A stretch of DNA of 64,000 bases from Paraliobacillus sp. PM-2. Lineage in GTDB: Bacteria > Bacillota > Bacilli > Bacillales > Amphibacillaceae. Location of the stretch: NCBI RefSeq assembly GCF_001368815.1, contig NZ_CTEI01000002.1, forward strand, positions 620,001 to 684,000, read 5' to 3'. The notes below the pieces were generated by a model, which was not told where the DNA came from, searched no databases, and worked only from the letters and a program-made list of their open reading frames with translations. Positions 8,235-16,211 of this stretch are shown here, in pieces. The stretch's first letter is position 1. Every line of letters begins with the position of its first letter. Both the position numbers and the translations under genes were made by a program.

Positions 8235-9656
8235 TTAAAGGAATATTATCATAGAAAGGATAAACATAAACACGACACCTGAAATCATTGGTACGGATGT
8301 TCTTTTAATAATATCTATTGGATTTAGTTTTAATGTACCTGCTATAATCAATACAACTGCTGCTACAGGTGAAACAGAACGTAGTAGATTTCCTGCTAAT
8401 CCCATTGGTACAGAAATAGCTATTGGATTAATTCCTGCTGCCTCTGCCAAAGGAACCATTAAAGGTATCATAGCAAAGAATAAGGCAATTCCGCTCCCAC
8501 TTAGAAGTACAATTACTGCTGTAAATCCTACTAATATTAGAGGTAAGATGAAGTCTAAGCCACTTCCGTGCATGTTTTCCATCGCTTGTTGCAATGCATT
8601 AATTAAGCCAATCGATTGTAAACCAGTAACGAATACAGAAGCAGCAACAATTAGTGCAACAACTGAAAATACAGAGCCCATTCCCTCAAAAAATATCTCG
8701 GTATTTGATAAAACATCTTTGCTTCCTTTATGACGAATTAGTTCAGCAAATATAGCTATAATCATAGAAAGAAGGACTGCAATTTCAACACTTATTGTAA
8801 CTTCTAATCCAATTGTTGTATCTAGAATAAAGGATGCTAACAATAGAATAATTGGAAATACAGGTAATAAAGTATAAACGAATTTGAACAATCTATTTCC
8901 TTTAATTTCTTTAATTTCTTTTAATTCAACTTTCTCATCAGAAACTGCTGTAGGCATTTTTTTATCCATTCTTCTTTGCCAAAAGAAATGCACAATTGCA
9001 ACAAATAGTAATGTAGGTATAGATACAATTGCATGATAACTAAATACATAATCTGTTACACTTAAATCAGCAAATGCAGTATATTTTGATAGTTCTTCTG
9101 CAATGGCAACATTATCACTACCTAATGGTGTTGGTATAATGGTTGCGGAAGAAGCGATAATCGCTGCAGTCGTTAAAGGTGTCATACCTGCTTTTTTAAG
9201 CACCGGATACAACGTTGCAAGTAATAGAATCGACAATGTTGAAGCACTAGGAATAACTAAAGAAAGCAAATTTCCAATTAGAAAAACAATAGGTACTAGA
9301 ATATAAACAGATTTAATTTTTCCGATCGGTTTCGTTAATGCTTGTACAGTTAAGTCATTGGCACCTATAGAAGACATATAAGCCGTGTAACCACCAAGCA
9401 TTAGAATAATCAGCCCTGCTTTAGCAAATGTAGCTTTAAATTGTTGAACAATAATTTGCAAAGGGTCTAGCAAGAAAGATCCCGTTGGTTCGAAATTCTT
9501 AAATACAATCTCATTTCCCATAAATAAACTGATTAAAATTAATAGAATTCCCATGGATAGTAATGCCATCTTTATATCCATTTTCTTTAGCAACATATAG
9601 ACGATTACAACAACAGATAGTATAGCTGATGCATACATTATTAAATCTTGTATCAT
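8235..9656 (-). CDS. DcuC-family membrane carrier, probable nucleoside or pentose uptake
   Basis: The 473-residue protein is almost entirely hydrophobic, with about 12 predicted membrane spans. It has features of the DcuC (C4-dicarboxylate) carrier superfamily: paired halves, PSASTLSILLLATLYPVLKK in the first and LLSGSGIALFFAMIPLMVPLA in the second. DcuC itself exports succinate. This gene lies 21 bases after a nucleoside hydrolase gene and in one operon with a ribokinase gene, so its substrate is more likely a nucleoside or related compound; that is inference from context. The start ATG has a strong GGAGGAG site. A terminator follows. Confidence 0.75.
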   Translation of the reverse strand: MIQDLIMYASAILSVVVIVYMLLKKMDIKMALLSMGILLILISLFMGNEIVFKNFEPTGSFLLDPLQIIVQQFKATFAKAGLIILMLGGYTAYMSSIGANDLTVQALTKPIGKIKSVYILVPIVFLIGNLLSLVIPSASTLSILLLATLYPVLKKAGMTPLTTAAIIASSATIIPTPLGSDNVAIAEELSKYTAFADLSVTDYVFSYHAIVSIPTLLFVAIVHFFWQRRMDKKMPTAVSDEKVELKEIKEIKGNRLFKFVYTLLPVFPIILLLASFILDTTIGLEVTISVEIAVLLSMIIAIFAELIRHKGSKDVLSNTEIFFEGMGSVFSVVALIVAASVFVTGLQSIGLINALQQAMENMHGSGLDFILPLILVGFTAVIVLLSGSGIALFFAMIPLMVPLAEAAGINPIAISVPMGLAGNLLRSVSPVAAVVLIIAGTLKLNPIDIIKRTSVPMISGVVFMFILSMIIFL

Positions 9657-9677
9657 TTTATCTCCTCCATTCTAAAT

Positions 9678-10598
9678 TTAGTTGCATTTTTGTAAGCTGC
9701 TTAGGAACCATTCTTTAAACATTACAGGGTCTAAGCTAGTACATACTTTAGCGTTATTTGGTTGTTTAAGGTATCCTTTAAGATCAACAACTGTTGCACC
9801 AGTTGTTAAACTACCTGTCAACTCTACATCAATAAAGGTATCAGCAACTTCAAACATTTCTGGCTTTAATAAGTAAGCAATAGCACAACTATCATACATT
9901 TTAAGTCCAGTCTTCATACTGCCACCACGATACTTTTGAAAAAGATGATAAATCATATTGCCTGTATGATTCATTGTCTTTAATTTTTCACTATCTTCAG
10001 GATAAACAAGGGCTTGCAAACCAACATCTAATCCCGCCATTACAATTGGCAGATTACTCTTGAATACAATTTTAGCAGCTTCAGGATCAGCAAATATATT
10101 AAACTCAGCTAGTACTCCAGCATTTCCTCTTGCTGTAGATCCCCCCATTAACACAATTTCTTTAATATTGTCTTTTATCTCTGGATATAATTTTAGTAAA
10201 AGGGCAATATTGGTTAGTGGTCCAATAGGGACAAGGGTTATTGGTTCTTCACTATTAATTATTTCTTTATACATTGCATTGACAGCGTTTTCTTTAACTA
10301 CCAAATGATAATCAGGTTCATCAAAATCATAACCATCCATCCCTGTACTCCCATGTACATTACTAGCATCAATTGGCTCTTTAATAAGTGGTTGATTTGC
10401 TCCAATAGCCACAGGGACTTCTTTCTCAAAAAACTTTAGTAACCTCAATGCATTATAAGTAACTTTATCAACATCAACGTTACCCGCAACTGTTGTAATT
10501 AAACGAACATCTAATTCTTCACTATATAACGCTATGGCTAAAGCAACTGCATCATCAATTCCAGGATCTGTATCAATAATAATCGGTCTTTTAATCAT
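9678..10598 (-). CDS. Inosine-uridine preferring nucleoside hydrolase (IunH/RihA family)
   Basis: The enzyme hydrolyses the N-glycosidic bond of ribonucleosides, giving free base and ribose. The 306-residue product has the family's N-terminal calcium and ribose-binding motif DTDPGIDDAVALA, the internal VLMGGS strand and the EFNIFADPEAAKIVF segment that contributes active-site residues. It begins 2 bases after the ribokinase stop with a GGAGGAAG site, so the two are translationally close: the hydrolase makes ribose and the kinase phosphorylates it. Base specificity (purine or pyrimidine) cannot be told from the sequence. Confidence 0.92.
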   Translation of the reverse strand: MIKRPIIIDTDPGIDDAVALAIALYSEELDVRLITTVAGNVDVDKVTYNALRLLKFFEKEVPVAIGANQPLIKEPIDASNVHGSTGMDGYDFDEPDYHLVVKENAVNAMYKEIINSEEPITLVPIGPLTNIALLLKLYPEIKDNIKEIVLMGGSTARGNAGVLAEFNIFADPEAAKIVFKSNLPIVMAGLDVGLQALVYPEDSEKLKTMNHTGNMIYHLFQKYRGGSMKTGLKMYDSCAIAYLLKPEMFEVADTFIDVELTGSLTTGATVVDLKGYLKQPNNAKVCTSLDPVMFKEWFLSSLQKCN

Positions 10599-10600
10599 TT

Positions 10601-11518
10601 TTATTCTTCCTCCTTAAAATGTTCTATCTCATTTTTAAAAGGGATAGCTTCTTGTGCACCATTTTTAGTTACAGTAAGCGCTGCTGCCTTTGAAGCATAT
10701 AACATGCTTTTATCCATCTTTTCACCCTTAGAAAGTGAATATAATAATGCTCCAATATAGGTATCTCCTGCTGCAGTCGTATCAACTACTTCTGCTTTAA
10801 AACCGGAAACTGCCATAGACTCCTTTTGATCTCCATAAATACTTCCTGCAGACCCTAAAGTGATAATGACAGAAGAAACTCCTTTATTTAAAAAATAAGC
10901 AATAACTTCTTTACTTTCTGGCTCTGTTGTTGGATATATACCTGTTAGAAATTCACTTTCCGACTGATTCACAATTAATAAATCAATGGATTGATAAGCA
11001 TTATCTTCAATATACTTAGCCGGCGCTGGGTTTAAGACGGTAAACATATTTCTTTTCTTTGCTTCCACAATTGAATGCATGACGTTTTTGTGACCAGTTT
11101 CAAACTGTGACAAGAAAATATCATCTTTCACCGCAATTTGGTCTAATGCTGTTGAAACATCAGCAGATGTTAAAGCGTGATTTGCACCAGAATTAATGAT
11201 AATACGGTTATCTTTCCCACTTCTTATTATCATTGCAACTCCTGAAGATAATGTATTTGACTTTGTGATAAATTTACAATTAACATCGAAAGATTGAAGT
11301 GTGTTTATAAGTTGATCGCCAAATACATCTTCCCCTACACTGCCAATCATGTACACTTTTGCTCCACTTTTTGAAGCTGCTACCGCTTGGTTAGCGCCCT
11401 TCCCTCCGGGCGTAAGAAAGAATGAATCTCCTTCTATCGTTTCTCCCTTCTTTGGTAAATCTTCTGTTCGAATAGACATATCCATATTTAGACTTCCATA
11501 TATAATAATATTTTTCAT
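10601..11518 (-). CDS. rbsK: Ribokinase
   Basis: Ribokinase converts ribose and ATP to ribose 5-phosphate. The 305-residue protein shows the PfkB-family signatures: GSLNMDMSIRTEDLPKKGET at the N-terminus, PGGKGANQAVAASKSGAKV (substrate and lid region) and DTTAAGDTYIGALL with the catalytic Asp near residue 250. It is the first gene of a rbsK-hydrolase-DcuC operon and has the operon promoter, two palindromic operators and a cre-like site directly upstream. No ribose ABC transporter genes (rbsDACB) are nearby, so the ribose is probably generated inside the cell by the hydrolase. Confidence 0.92.
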   Translation of the reverse strand: MKNIIIYGSLNMDMSIRTEDLPKKGETIEGDSFFLTPGGKGANQAVAASKSGAKVYMIGSVGEDVFGDQLINTLQSFDVNCKFITKSNTLSSGVAMIIRSGKDNRIIINSGANHALTSADVSTALDQIAVKDDIFLSQFETGHKNVMHSIVEAKKRNMFTVLNPAPAKYIEDNAYQSIDLLIVNQSESEFLTGIYPTTEPESKEVIAYFLNKGVSSVIITLGSAGSIYGDQKESMAVSGFKAEVVDTTAAGDTYIGALLYSLSKGEKMDKSMLYASKAAALTVTKNGAQEAIPFKNEIEHFKEEE

Positions 11519-11554
11519 TTAATTCCCCTATCTTCTTTAGTGAAATTATTTTAC

Positions 11555-11592
11555 AATAAAACGTTTTATCAATGTGGTAAAACGTTTTATCA
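11555..11592 (-). promoter_or_regulatory. Tandem LacI-type operators of the rbsK operon
   Basis: Two palindromes share the core TAAAACGTTTTA: ATAAAACGTTTTAT at 11556-11569 and TAAAACGTTTTA at 11578-11589. Their centres are 21 bases apart, two helical turns, and both lie just downstream of the -10 box, where a bound repressor would block transcription. A central CG in an A/T-flanked palindrome is typical of LacI-family operators. Binding by the adjacent LacI protein is inferred. Confidence 0.75.
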
Positions 11593-11597
11593 CATTT

Positions 11598-11626
11598 AGA
11601 ATAAACGCTTACATAATAAATGTCAA
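11598..11626 (-). promoter_or_regulatory. Promoter of the rbsK operon with overlapping cre-like site
   Basis: On the minus strand, TTGACA (11621-11626) and TATTCT (11598-11603) are 17 bases apart. Between them TGTAAGCGTTTATT (11600-11613) resembles the CcpA cre consensus (TGWAANCGNTNWCA) except in its last two bases. This suggests glucose repression in addition to the local repressor. Confidence 0.7.
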
Positions 11627-11742
11627 GTACAATTTAAAATTTCATAGATAGCCTCATTTAGATTTACTATCGTAAGTATAAGTCGTTTAGATTGTGTTAT
11701 ACATACTGCAATGTGGATTATTCTTTTATCAAAAGACATGAA

Positions 11743-11782
11743 AAAGAAGATGATTCTGTATTAAACAGTAATCATCTTCTTT
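11743..11782 (-). terminator. Terminator of the SDR gene
   Basis: A 13-bp perfect stem (AAAGAAGATGATT with its complement) is followed on the minus strand by TTTTTC. The stretch between it and the rbsK promoter (about 11640-11740) holds nothing I recognise. Confidence 0.85.
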
Positions 11783-11815
11783 GCTTACTTAATTAGATAA
11801 ATATTGTTAGATAGT

Positions 11816-12574
11816 TTAATATGCACTCCAGCCATTATCTGTTGCCAAAACAACACCATTAATTGCTGAAGATTCATCACTAGCTAAAAATACGGTAATA
11901 TTTGAAATGTCTTCTACTGATAATGGTTCACCCATTAGATTTGTCCCACGTATAGCCAGTTCCATTCCTTCTTTATCCAAGTGATCCATTGAATGTGTTA
12001 AGCCAGTTTTCACTTGCGAAGGAGCGATTGCATTTGCACGAATACCTTGTTTTCCATAATGAGAAGCGACATTCTTTGTCATACCAGCAACAGCATGTTT
12101 AGCAGCTGTGTAAGTTAGTCCACCCCTACCTCCGGTTAGAGCAGTTATGGATGCCATATTAACAATAGTTCCGCCGCCTTGTTTAACGAAAGCAGGAATA
12201 ACTTTGCGCATGGTTCGCATCACTCCACCAACATTAATATCCATGACTCTATTCCAAACTTTATCTTCGACATTTGGGGCTGCTTGCATATTATCTAAGA
12301 CCCCTGCATTGTTTACTAGTATATCTACTCTACCAAATTTTTCAATCGTTCGATCGATCATTTTATTGACATCTTCTTCGTTTACAACATTTACATTGAA
12401 ACCGATTACATTTTCATGTACCTCTTTTAACTCTTCAACAGTTTTTGTTAAAGCATCCTCATCAAAATCAGCTATTACTACCTTAGCTCCTTCGTGCGCA
12501 AACCTTGTTGCAATAGCTTTTCCAATTCCATTACCACTTCCAGTTATAATAGCAACTTTTTCTTCTAAACGCAT
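11816..12574 (-). CDS. Short-chain dehydrogenase/reductase (classical SDR)
   Basis: This 252-residue cytoplasmic oxidoreductase has the full classical SDR set: TGSGNGIGKAIA (cofactor-binding glycine motif, residues 11-22), ADFDED after the second strand (the acidic residue favours NAD over NADP), NNAG, the catalytic Ser in MASITALTGG and YTAAK with the catalytic Tyr and Lys. The substrate is unknown; the family includes 3-oxoacyl-ACP reductases, glucose dehydrogenases and many alcohol dehydrogenases. GGAGGGG precedes the start. It is monocistronic, between its own promoter and terminator, next to ahpCF and the nucleoside operon. Confidence 0.88.
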   Translation of the reverse strand: MRLEEKVAIITGSGNGIGKAIATRFAHEGAKVVIADFDEDALTKTVEELKEVHENVIGFNVNVVNEEDVNKMIDRTIEKFGRVDILVNNAGVLDNMQAAPNVEDKVWNRVMDINVGGVMRTMRKVIPAFVKQGGGTIVNMASITALTGGRGGLTYTAAKHAVAGMTKNVASHYGKQGIRANAIAPSQVKTGLTHSMDHLDKEGMELAIRGTNLMGEPLSVEDISNITVFLASDESSAINGVVLATDNGWSAY

Positions 12575-12612
12575 AGAATCCCCTCCATTCCATTATAATT
12601 GTTCTTATTTTT

Positions 12613-12641
12613 ATTTTACCGTTAAATGGTTTATATTTCAA
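12613..12641 (-). promoter_or_regulatory. Sigma-A promoter of the SDR gene
   Basis: On the minus strand, TTGAAA (12636-12641) and TAAAAT (12613-12618) are 17 bases apart, about 40 bases before the start codon. Confidence 0.65.
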
Positions 12642-12687
12642 TAAAAGGATATTGGTTCTCTATTAAGTATTAAAAAGGATATAATAC

Positions 12688-12727
12688 AAAAAAGGTATGA
12701 AAACTAAAATTAGTTTCATACCCTTTT
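12688..12727 (-). terminator. Terminator of ahpCF
   Basis: An inverted repeat (AAAAAAGGTATGAAAACTA with its near-complement) ends in T residues on the minus strand, just past the ahpF stop. It may also act on the plus strand. Confidence 0.85.
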
Positions 12728-12732
12728 TGATT

Positions 12733-14259
12733 TTAATTTCGAATTAGATAATCAAATGCACCTAATGATGCAGCTGCTCCTGATCCCATCGAAATAATAA
12801 TTTGCTTATATGGTGTATCAGTGCAATCACCTGCTGCAAAAACTCCCGGTACACTTGTAGCACCGCGCTTATCAACAACAATTTCACCTATACGATTTCG
12901 TTCAACGGTGTCTCCTAGCCATTCTGTGTTTGGCACAAGACCGATTTGGACAAAGACACCTGCAAGTTCAATATGGTGTTCCTCATTTGTATCACGATCA
13001 ACATAGCTGATACCATTTACTTTTTCGTCACCAGTAATTTCAGTTGTCTTTGCATTTTTTATTACAGTAACATTTGGTAAGCTGTATAGTCTTTCTTGAA
13101 GAACGGCATCTGCCTTTAGTTCAGGCATAAATTCAAGGACAGTGACATGTTTCACGACACCAGCAAGATCAATCGCTGCTTCTATTCCTGAGTTGCCTCC
13201 ACCAATAACTGCGACATCTTTTCCTTCAAATAACGGACCATCACAGTGTGGGCAATAAGCAACACCTTTATTTTTAAATTCAGCTTCTCCAGGTACGCCA
13301 ACATTACGCCAACGAGCACCAGTAGATAAAATAATGGTTTTACTTTGCAGGGTTGCTCCATTCTCAAGTTCTAACTCAAAAAGGTCTTTCTTACTAAGTT
13401 TATGTGCTTGTTGAAGCTTCATCACATCAATATCATAATCATTAACATGTGCTTCTACACTTGCCATCAATTTTGGACCTTCTGTATAAGTGTTACTGAT
13501 AAAGTTTTCAATTCCTAATGTGTCCATTACTTGACCACCGAAGCGTTCCGCAACAATTCCTGTGCGAATTCCTTTTCTAGCGGCATAAATAGCAGCGCTG
13601 GTGCCAGCTGGTCCGCCTCCAACAACCAATACATCAAATGGATCTTTCTCAGTCAATTCTGATGGATCAGGCGTATTACCAATTTGACCAAGAATCTCTT
13701 CAAGGGACATACGTCCACTACCAAAGAAATTCCCATCAAGGTAAACAGCTGGGACAGCCATTACATCTTTACTTTCTACTTCTGTTTTATATGCAGCACC
13801 GTCAATCATTGTATGTGTAATATTTGGATTAATCACACTCATAATATTTAAAGCTTGCACCACATCTGGACAATTGTGACAGGTTAAGCTTACATATGTC
13901 TCAAAATGATATTCGCCTTTTATATTCTTGATTTGATCAATCACACTATCTTCTACTTTTGGTGGACGACCACTTACTTGTAATAAAGCAAGAACTAAAG
14001 AAGTAAATTCGTGTCCTAAAGGAATACCAGCAAATGTTATGCCGGTTTCCTCATTGATACGATTCACACTGAAACTAGGTGTACGCTTTAATTGCGCTTC
14101 TTGTAACGAAATTTTTTCAGACATATCTGCAATTTCGTTTACAAGTTCTTTCATTTCTTGTGACACTTGATCTGTACTTGCGCTTATTTTAATTAAAATA
14201 TCATTTTCCATTAATTCTAGATATTCAGCAAGTTGTTGCTTGATATCTTGATCTAACAT
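12733..14259 (-). CDS. ahpF: Alkyl hydroperoxide reductase subunit F (NADH:peroxiredoxin reductase)
   Basis: AhpF passes electrons from NADH through FAD and two disulfides to AhpC. The 508-residue protein has an N-terminal double thioredoxin-like domain with the CHNC pair (about residues 129-132), an FAD-binding motif (VVGGGPAGTSAA near 215), the CPHC redox pair (about 338-341), an NADH-binding motif (AVIGGGNSGIEAA) and the C-terminal FAD motif ending GVFAAGDCTD. Length matches the family (509 in B. subtilis). It starts 14 bases after the ahpC stop, and AGGAGCG precedes the ATG, so it is cotranscribed with ahpC. Confidence 0.96.
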   Translation of the reverse strand: MLDQDIKQQLAEYLELMENDILIKISASTDQVSQEMKELVNEIADMSEKISLQEAQLKRTPSFSVNRINEETGITFAGIPLGHEFTSLVLALLQVSGRPPKVEDSVIDQIKNIKGEYHFETYVSLTCHNCPDVVQALNIMSVINPNITHTMIDGAAYKTEVESKDVMAVPAVYLDGNFFGSGRMSLEEILGQIGNTPDPSELTEKDPFDVLVVGGGPAGTSAAIYAARKGIRTGIVAERFGGQVMDTLGIENFISNTYTEGPKLMASVEAHVNDYDIDVMKLQQAHKLSKKDLFELELENGATLQSKTIILSTGARWRNVGVPGEAEFKNKGVAYCPHCDGPLFEGKDVAVIGGGNSGIEAAIDLAGVVKHVTVLEFMPELKADAVLQERLYSLPNVTVIKNAKTTEITGDEKVNGISYVDRDTNEEHHIELAGVFVQIGLVPNTEWLGDTVERNRIGEIVVDKRGATSVPGVFAAGDCTDTPYKQIIISMGSGAAASLGAFDYLIRN

Positions 14260-14273
14260 ATTTATCGCGCTCC

Positions 14274-14840
14274 TTAAATTTTACCTACAATATCAAGACT
14301 AGGCTTCAGTGTTTTAGAACCTTCTTCCCATTTTGCAGGACAAACTTCACCAGGATTTTGGCGAACATATTGCGCAGCTTTTACTTTGTTAATTAATGTA
14401 CTTGCATCACGGCCAATTCCACCAGCGTTAATTTCAACAGCTTGGATTACACCATCTGGATCGATAATAAAAGTACCGCGATCTGCTAATCCAGCTTCTT
14501 CATCTAATACATCAAAATTACGAGTAATGGTTTGTGATGGATCACCAATCATTGTATATTTGATTTTCCCAACCGCTTCGGAGTGCTCATGCCATGCTTT
14601 ATGTACAAAATGTGTATCTGTTGACACAGCATATACCTCAACACCTAAATCCTTCAAGGCAGGATATTGTGTTTGTAGATCTTCTAATTCTGTTGGACAA
14701 ACAAATGAGAAGTCTGCTGGGTAAAAGCATACAATGCTCCATTTCCCTTTAAAATTATTTTCTGTTACCTCAAAGAAATCTTCACCAGCTTTAAAAGCTG
14801 AAGCTTTAAATGGTAATACTTCTGAACCGATTAATGACAT
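14274..14840 (-). CDS. ahpC: Alkyl hydroperoxide reductase subunit C (2-Cys peroxiredoxin)
   Basis: AhpC reduces hydrogen peroxide and organic hydroperoxides in the cytoplasm. The 188-residue protein has the peroxidatic cysteine in [13 protein letters not shown] (about residue 48) and the resolving cysteine in GEVCPAKW (about 167), placing it in the AhpC/Prx1 class. TAGGAGGAA precedes the start. It is the first gene of ahpCF, and the promoter carries two PerR-like boxes, so induction by peroxide is expected. Confidence 0.97.
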   Translation of the reverse strand: MSLIGSEVLPFKASAFKAGEDFFEVTENNFKGKWSIVCFYPADFSFVCPTELEDLQTQYPALKDLGVEVYAVSTDTHFVHKAWHEHSEAVGKIKYTMIGDPSQTITRNFDVLDEEAGLADRGTFIIDPDGVIQAVEINAGGIGRDASTLINKVKAAQYVRQNPGEVCPAKWEEGSKTLKPSLDIVGKI

Positions 14841-14905
14841 ACTGTTATTCCTCCTAAAAAATGATTATTTATTATTGTTTCCTAACTATTAAAGAGCACC
14901 CTAAA

Positions 14906-14940
14906 CAATAATAATTCTAACTCTATATGAATTATTATAA
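14906..14940 (-). promoter_or_regulatory. Two PerR-box-like operators upstream of ahpC
   Basis: On the minus strand, TTATAATAATTCATA (14926-14940) and TTAGAATTATTATTG (14906-14920) each match the PerR consensus TTATAATNATTATAA except at three positions. The upstream one overlaps the -10 box. They are spaced 20 bases apart. Confidence 0.7.
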
Positions 14941-14961
14941 AGGAATTGTTACGAAAGTCAA
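14934..14961 (-). promoter_or_regulatory. Sigma-A promoter of ahpCF
   Basis: On the minus strand, TTGACT (14956-14961) and a perfect TATAAT (14934-14939) are 16 bases apart. The leader to ahpC is about 85 bases. Confidence 0.8.
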
Positions 14962-15139
14962 TTATTTTGTTTATATTATAATTTAAAATGTTAAAAAACC
15001 TCATGAATAAATTTCGTTAAAATACAGTTTATTGGCGTATACATAGGAAACTTCACAATAGATAATAAAATACAAACTATTTTTCATCTTATTGTGTGAT
15101 TCTCATTTGTTTTTTCAGTGTGAGAATAGTAATAGATCT

Positions 15140-16096
15140 TTATATTAAATCTTGAAAAACCTTATATAATTTTTTATTCACTATATTCTGAGCTTTGAAT
15201 ATTTCATCAAATGTATGATAAGTGATTTCGTTCTTTTCCATTCCGAGTGCTACTCCAGTCACACCGTCATTAATTAATTCAATGACCATATGACCCATAC
15301 GACTAGTAAATAAACGATCAAATGCGGACGGTGTTCCTCCTCTTTGTATATGCCCTAACACAGTAGGCCTAGTATCAAGATTAGAATGTTCTTCGATGAA
15401 ACTGGCTACCTCCTTAGCAGTTGCTACGCCTTCAGCCACCATAACAATACTGTGCGTTTTCCCTCTTTCAAACCCTTGAGATAATTGATTTGCTATTGCT
15501 TTGATATCATAGTCGAATTCAGGGATTAGAACCGCGTCAACACCACTAGCTATCCCTCCTTGTAATGCAATATCACCACAATTTCTTCCCATCACCTCAA
15601 TAACACTAACACGCTCGTGACTGCTCATAGTATCACGTAAATTACTAATTGCATCTTGAACGACATTCAATGTAGTATCAAAACCAATCGTATAATCTGT
15701 TAAAGGAATATCATTATCAATGGTTCCTGGTAATCCATATGTTTTAATCCCTCGCTTTGCAAGAGATTGTGCTCCACGATAACTACCATCACCACCGATA
15801 ACAATCAGATAATCTACTCCATGTTTCTTTAAATTATTTATTGCTTTATTTTGTCCTGCTTCCGTTTTAAATTCCTCTGATCGAGCGGATTGTAGGAAAG
15901 TACCTCCTCGATATAAAATGTCACTGACATCTTTACTACCTAATGTAATAAAATCATTTTCCATTAATCCCTTATATCCTCTTTTTATACCTATCATTTC
16001 ATAGCCATGCGCTAAACCAGTACGTACAACAGCTCGTATCGCACTATTCATTCCTTGCGAATCGCCACCGGAGGTCAAAACTGCGATTTTTTCCAT
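15140..16096 (-). CDS. pfkA: ATP-dependent 6-phosphofructokinase
   Basis: The enzyme phosphorylates fructose 6-phosphate to fructose 1,6-bisphosphate. The 318-residue protein has the PfkA hallmarks: LTSGGDSQGMNSAIRAVVR, IGGDGSYRGA (ATP site), PGTIDNDI with the catalytic Asp near 127, the MGRNCGD substrate loop and GHIQRGGTPSAFDR. The first loop has Gln where Bacillus PfkA usually has Pro (SGGDSPGMN). The effector-site arginines (AIRAVVR, ILYRGG) look conserved. It stands alone downstream of tyrS, not in the usual accDA-pfkA-pyk cluster, so it could be a second copy. The ATG at 16096 has AAAGGTG upstream and is preferred to the longer frame. Confidence 0.85.
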   Translation of the reverse strand: MEKIAVLTSGGDSQGMNSAIRAVVRTGLAHGYEMIGIKRGYKGLMENDFITLGSKDVSDILYRGGTFLQSARSEEFKTEAGQNKAINNLKKHGVDYLIVIGGDGSYRGAQSLAKRGIKTYGLPGTIDNDIPLTDYTIGFDTTLNVVQDAISNLRDTMSSHERVSVIEVMGRNCGDIALQGGIASGVDAVLIPEFDYDIKAIANQLSQGFERGKTHSIVMVAEGVATAKEVASFIEEHSNLDTRPTVLGHIQRGGTPSAFDRLFTSRMGHMVIELINDGVTGVALGMEKNEITYHTFDEIFKAQNIVNKKLYKVFQDLI

Positions 16097-16167
16097 TAGA
16101 ATCACCTTTCTAAGCACTATTATTGAATTTGTTCTAATAGTAAGCGTTTCTTATAATCTAAAAAATA

Positions 16168-16202
16168 AAAAAGGATACTCTCTACATGAGAATACCCTTT
16201 TT
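16168..16202 (-). terminator. Terminator of tyrS
   Basis: The imperfect inverted repeat AAAAAGGATACTCTC / ATGAGAATACCCTTTTT lies 10 bases past the tyrS stop, with T residues on the minus strand. Confidence 0.85.
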
Positions 16203-16211
16203 ACTCAACTA

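Noticed and set aside
12147-12644. 165-codon open frame on the plus strand, antisense to the SDR gene
   Set aside because: It is a mirror of a well-supported SDR coding region, has no ribosome binding site and a composition typical of antisense frames (many S, T, P and I).
14386-14724. 112-codon frame antisense to ahpC
   Set aside because: Shadow of a strongly conserved peroxiredoxin gene; no start signal.
16128-16152. GTAAGCGTTT near the pfkA start as a cre site
   Set aside because: Four mismatches to the consensus at key outer positions; too weak to call.
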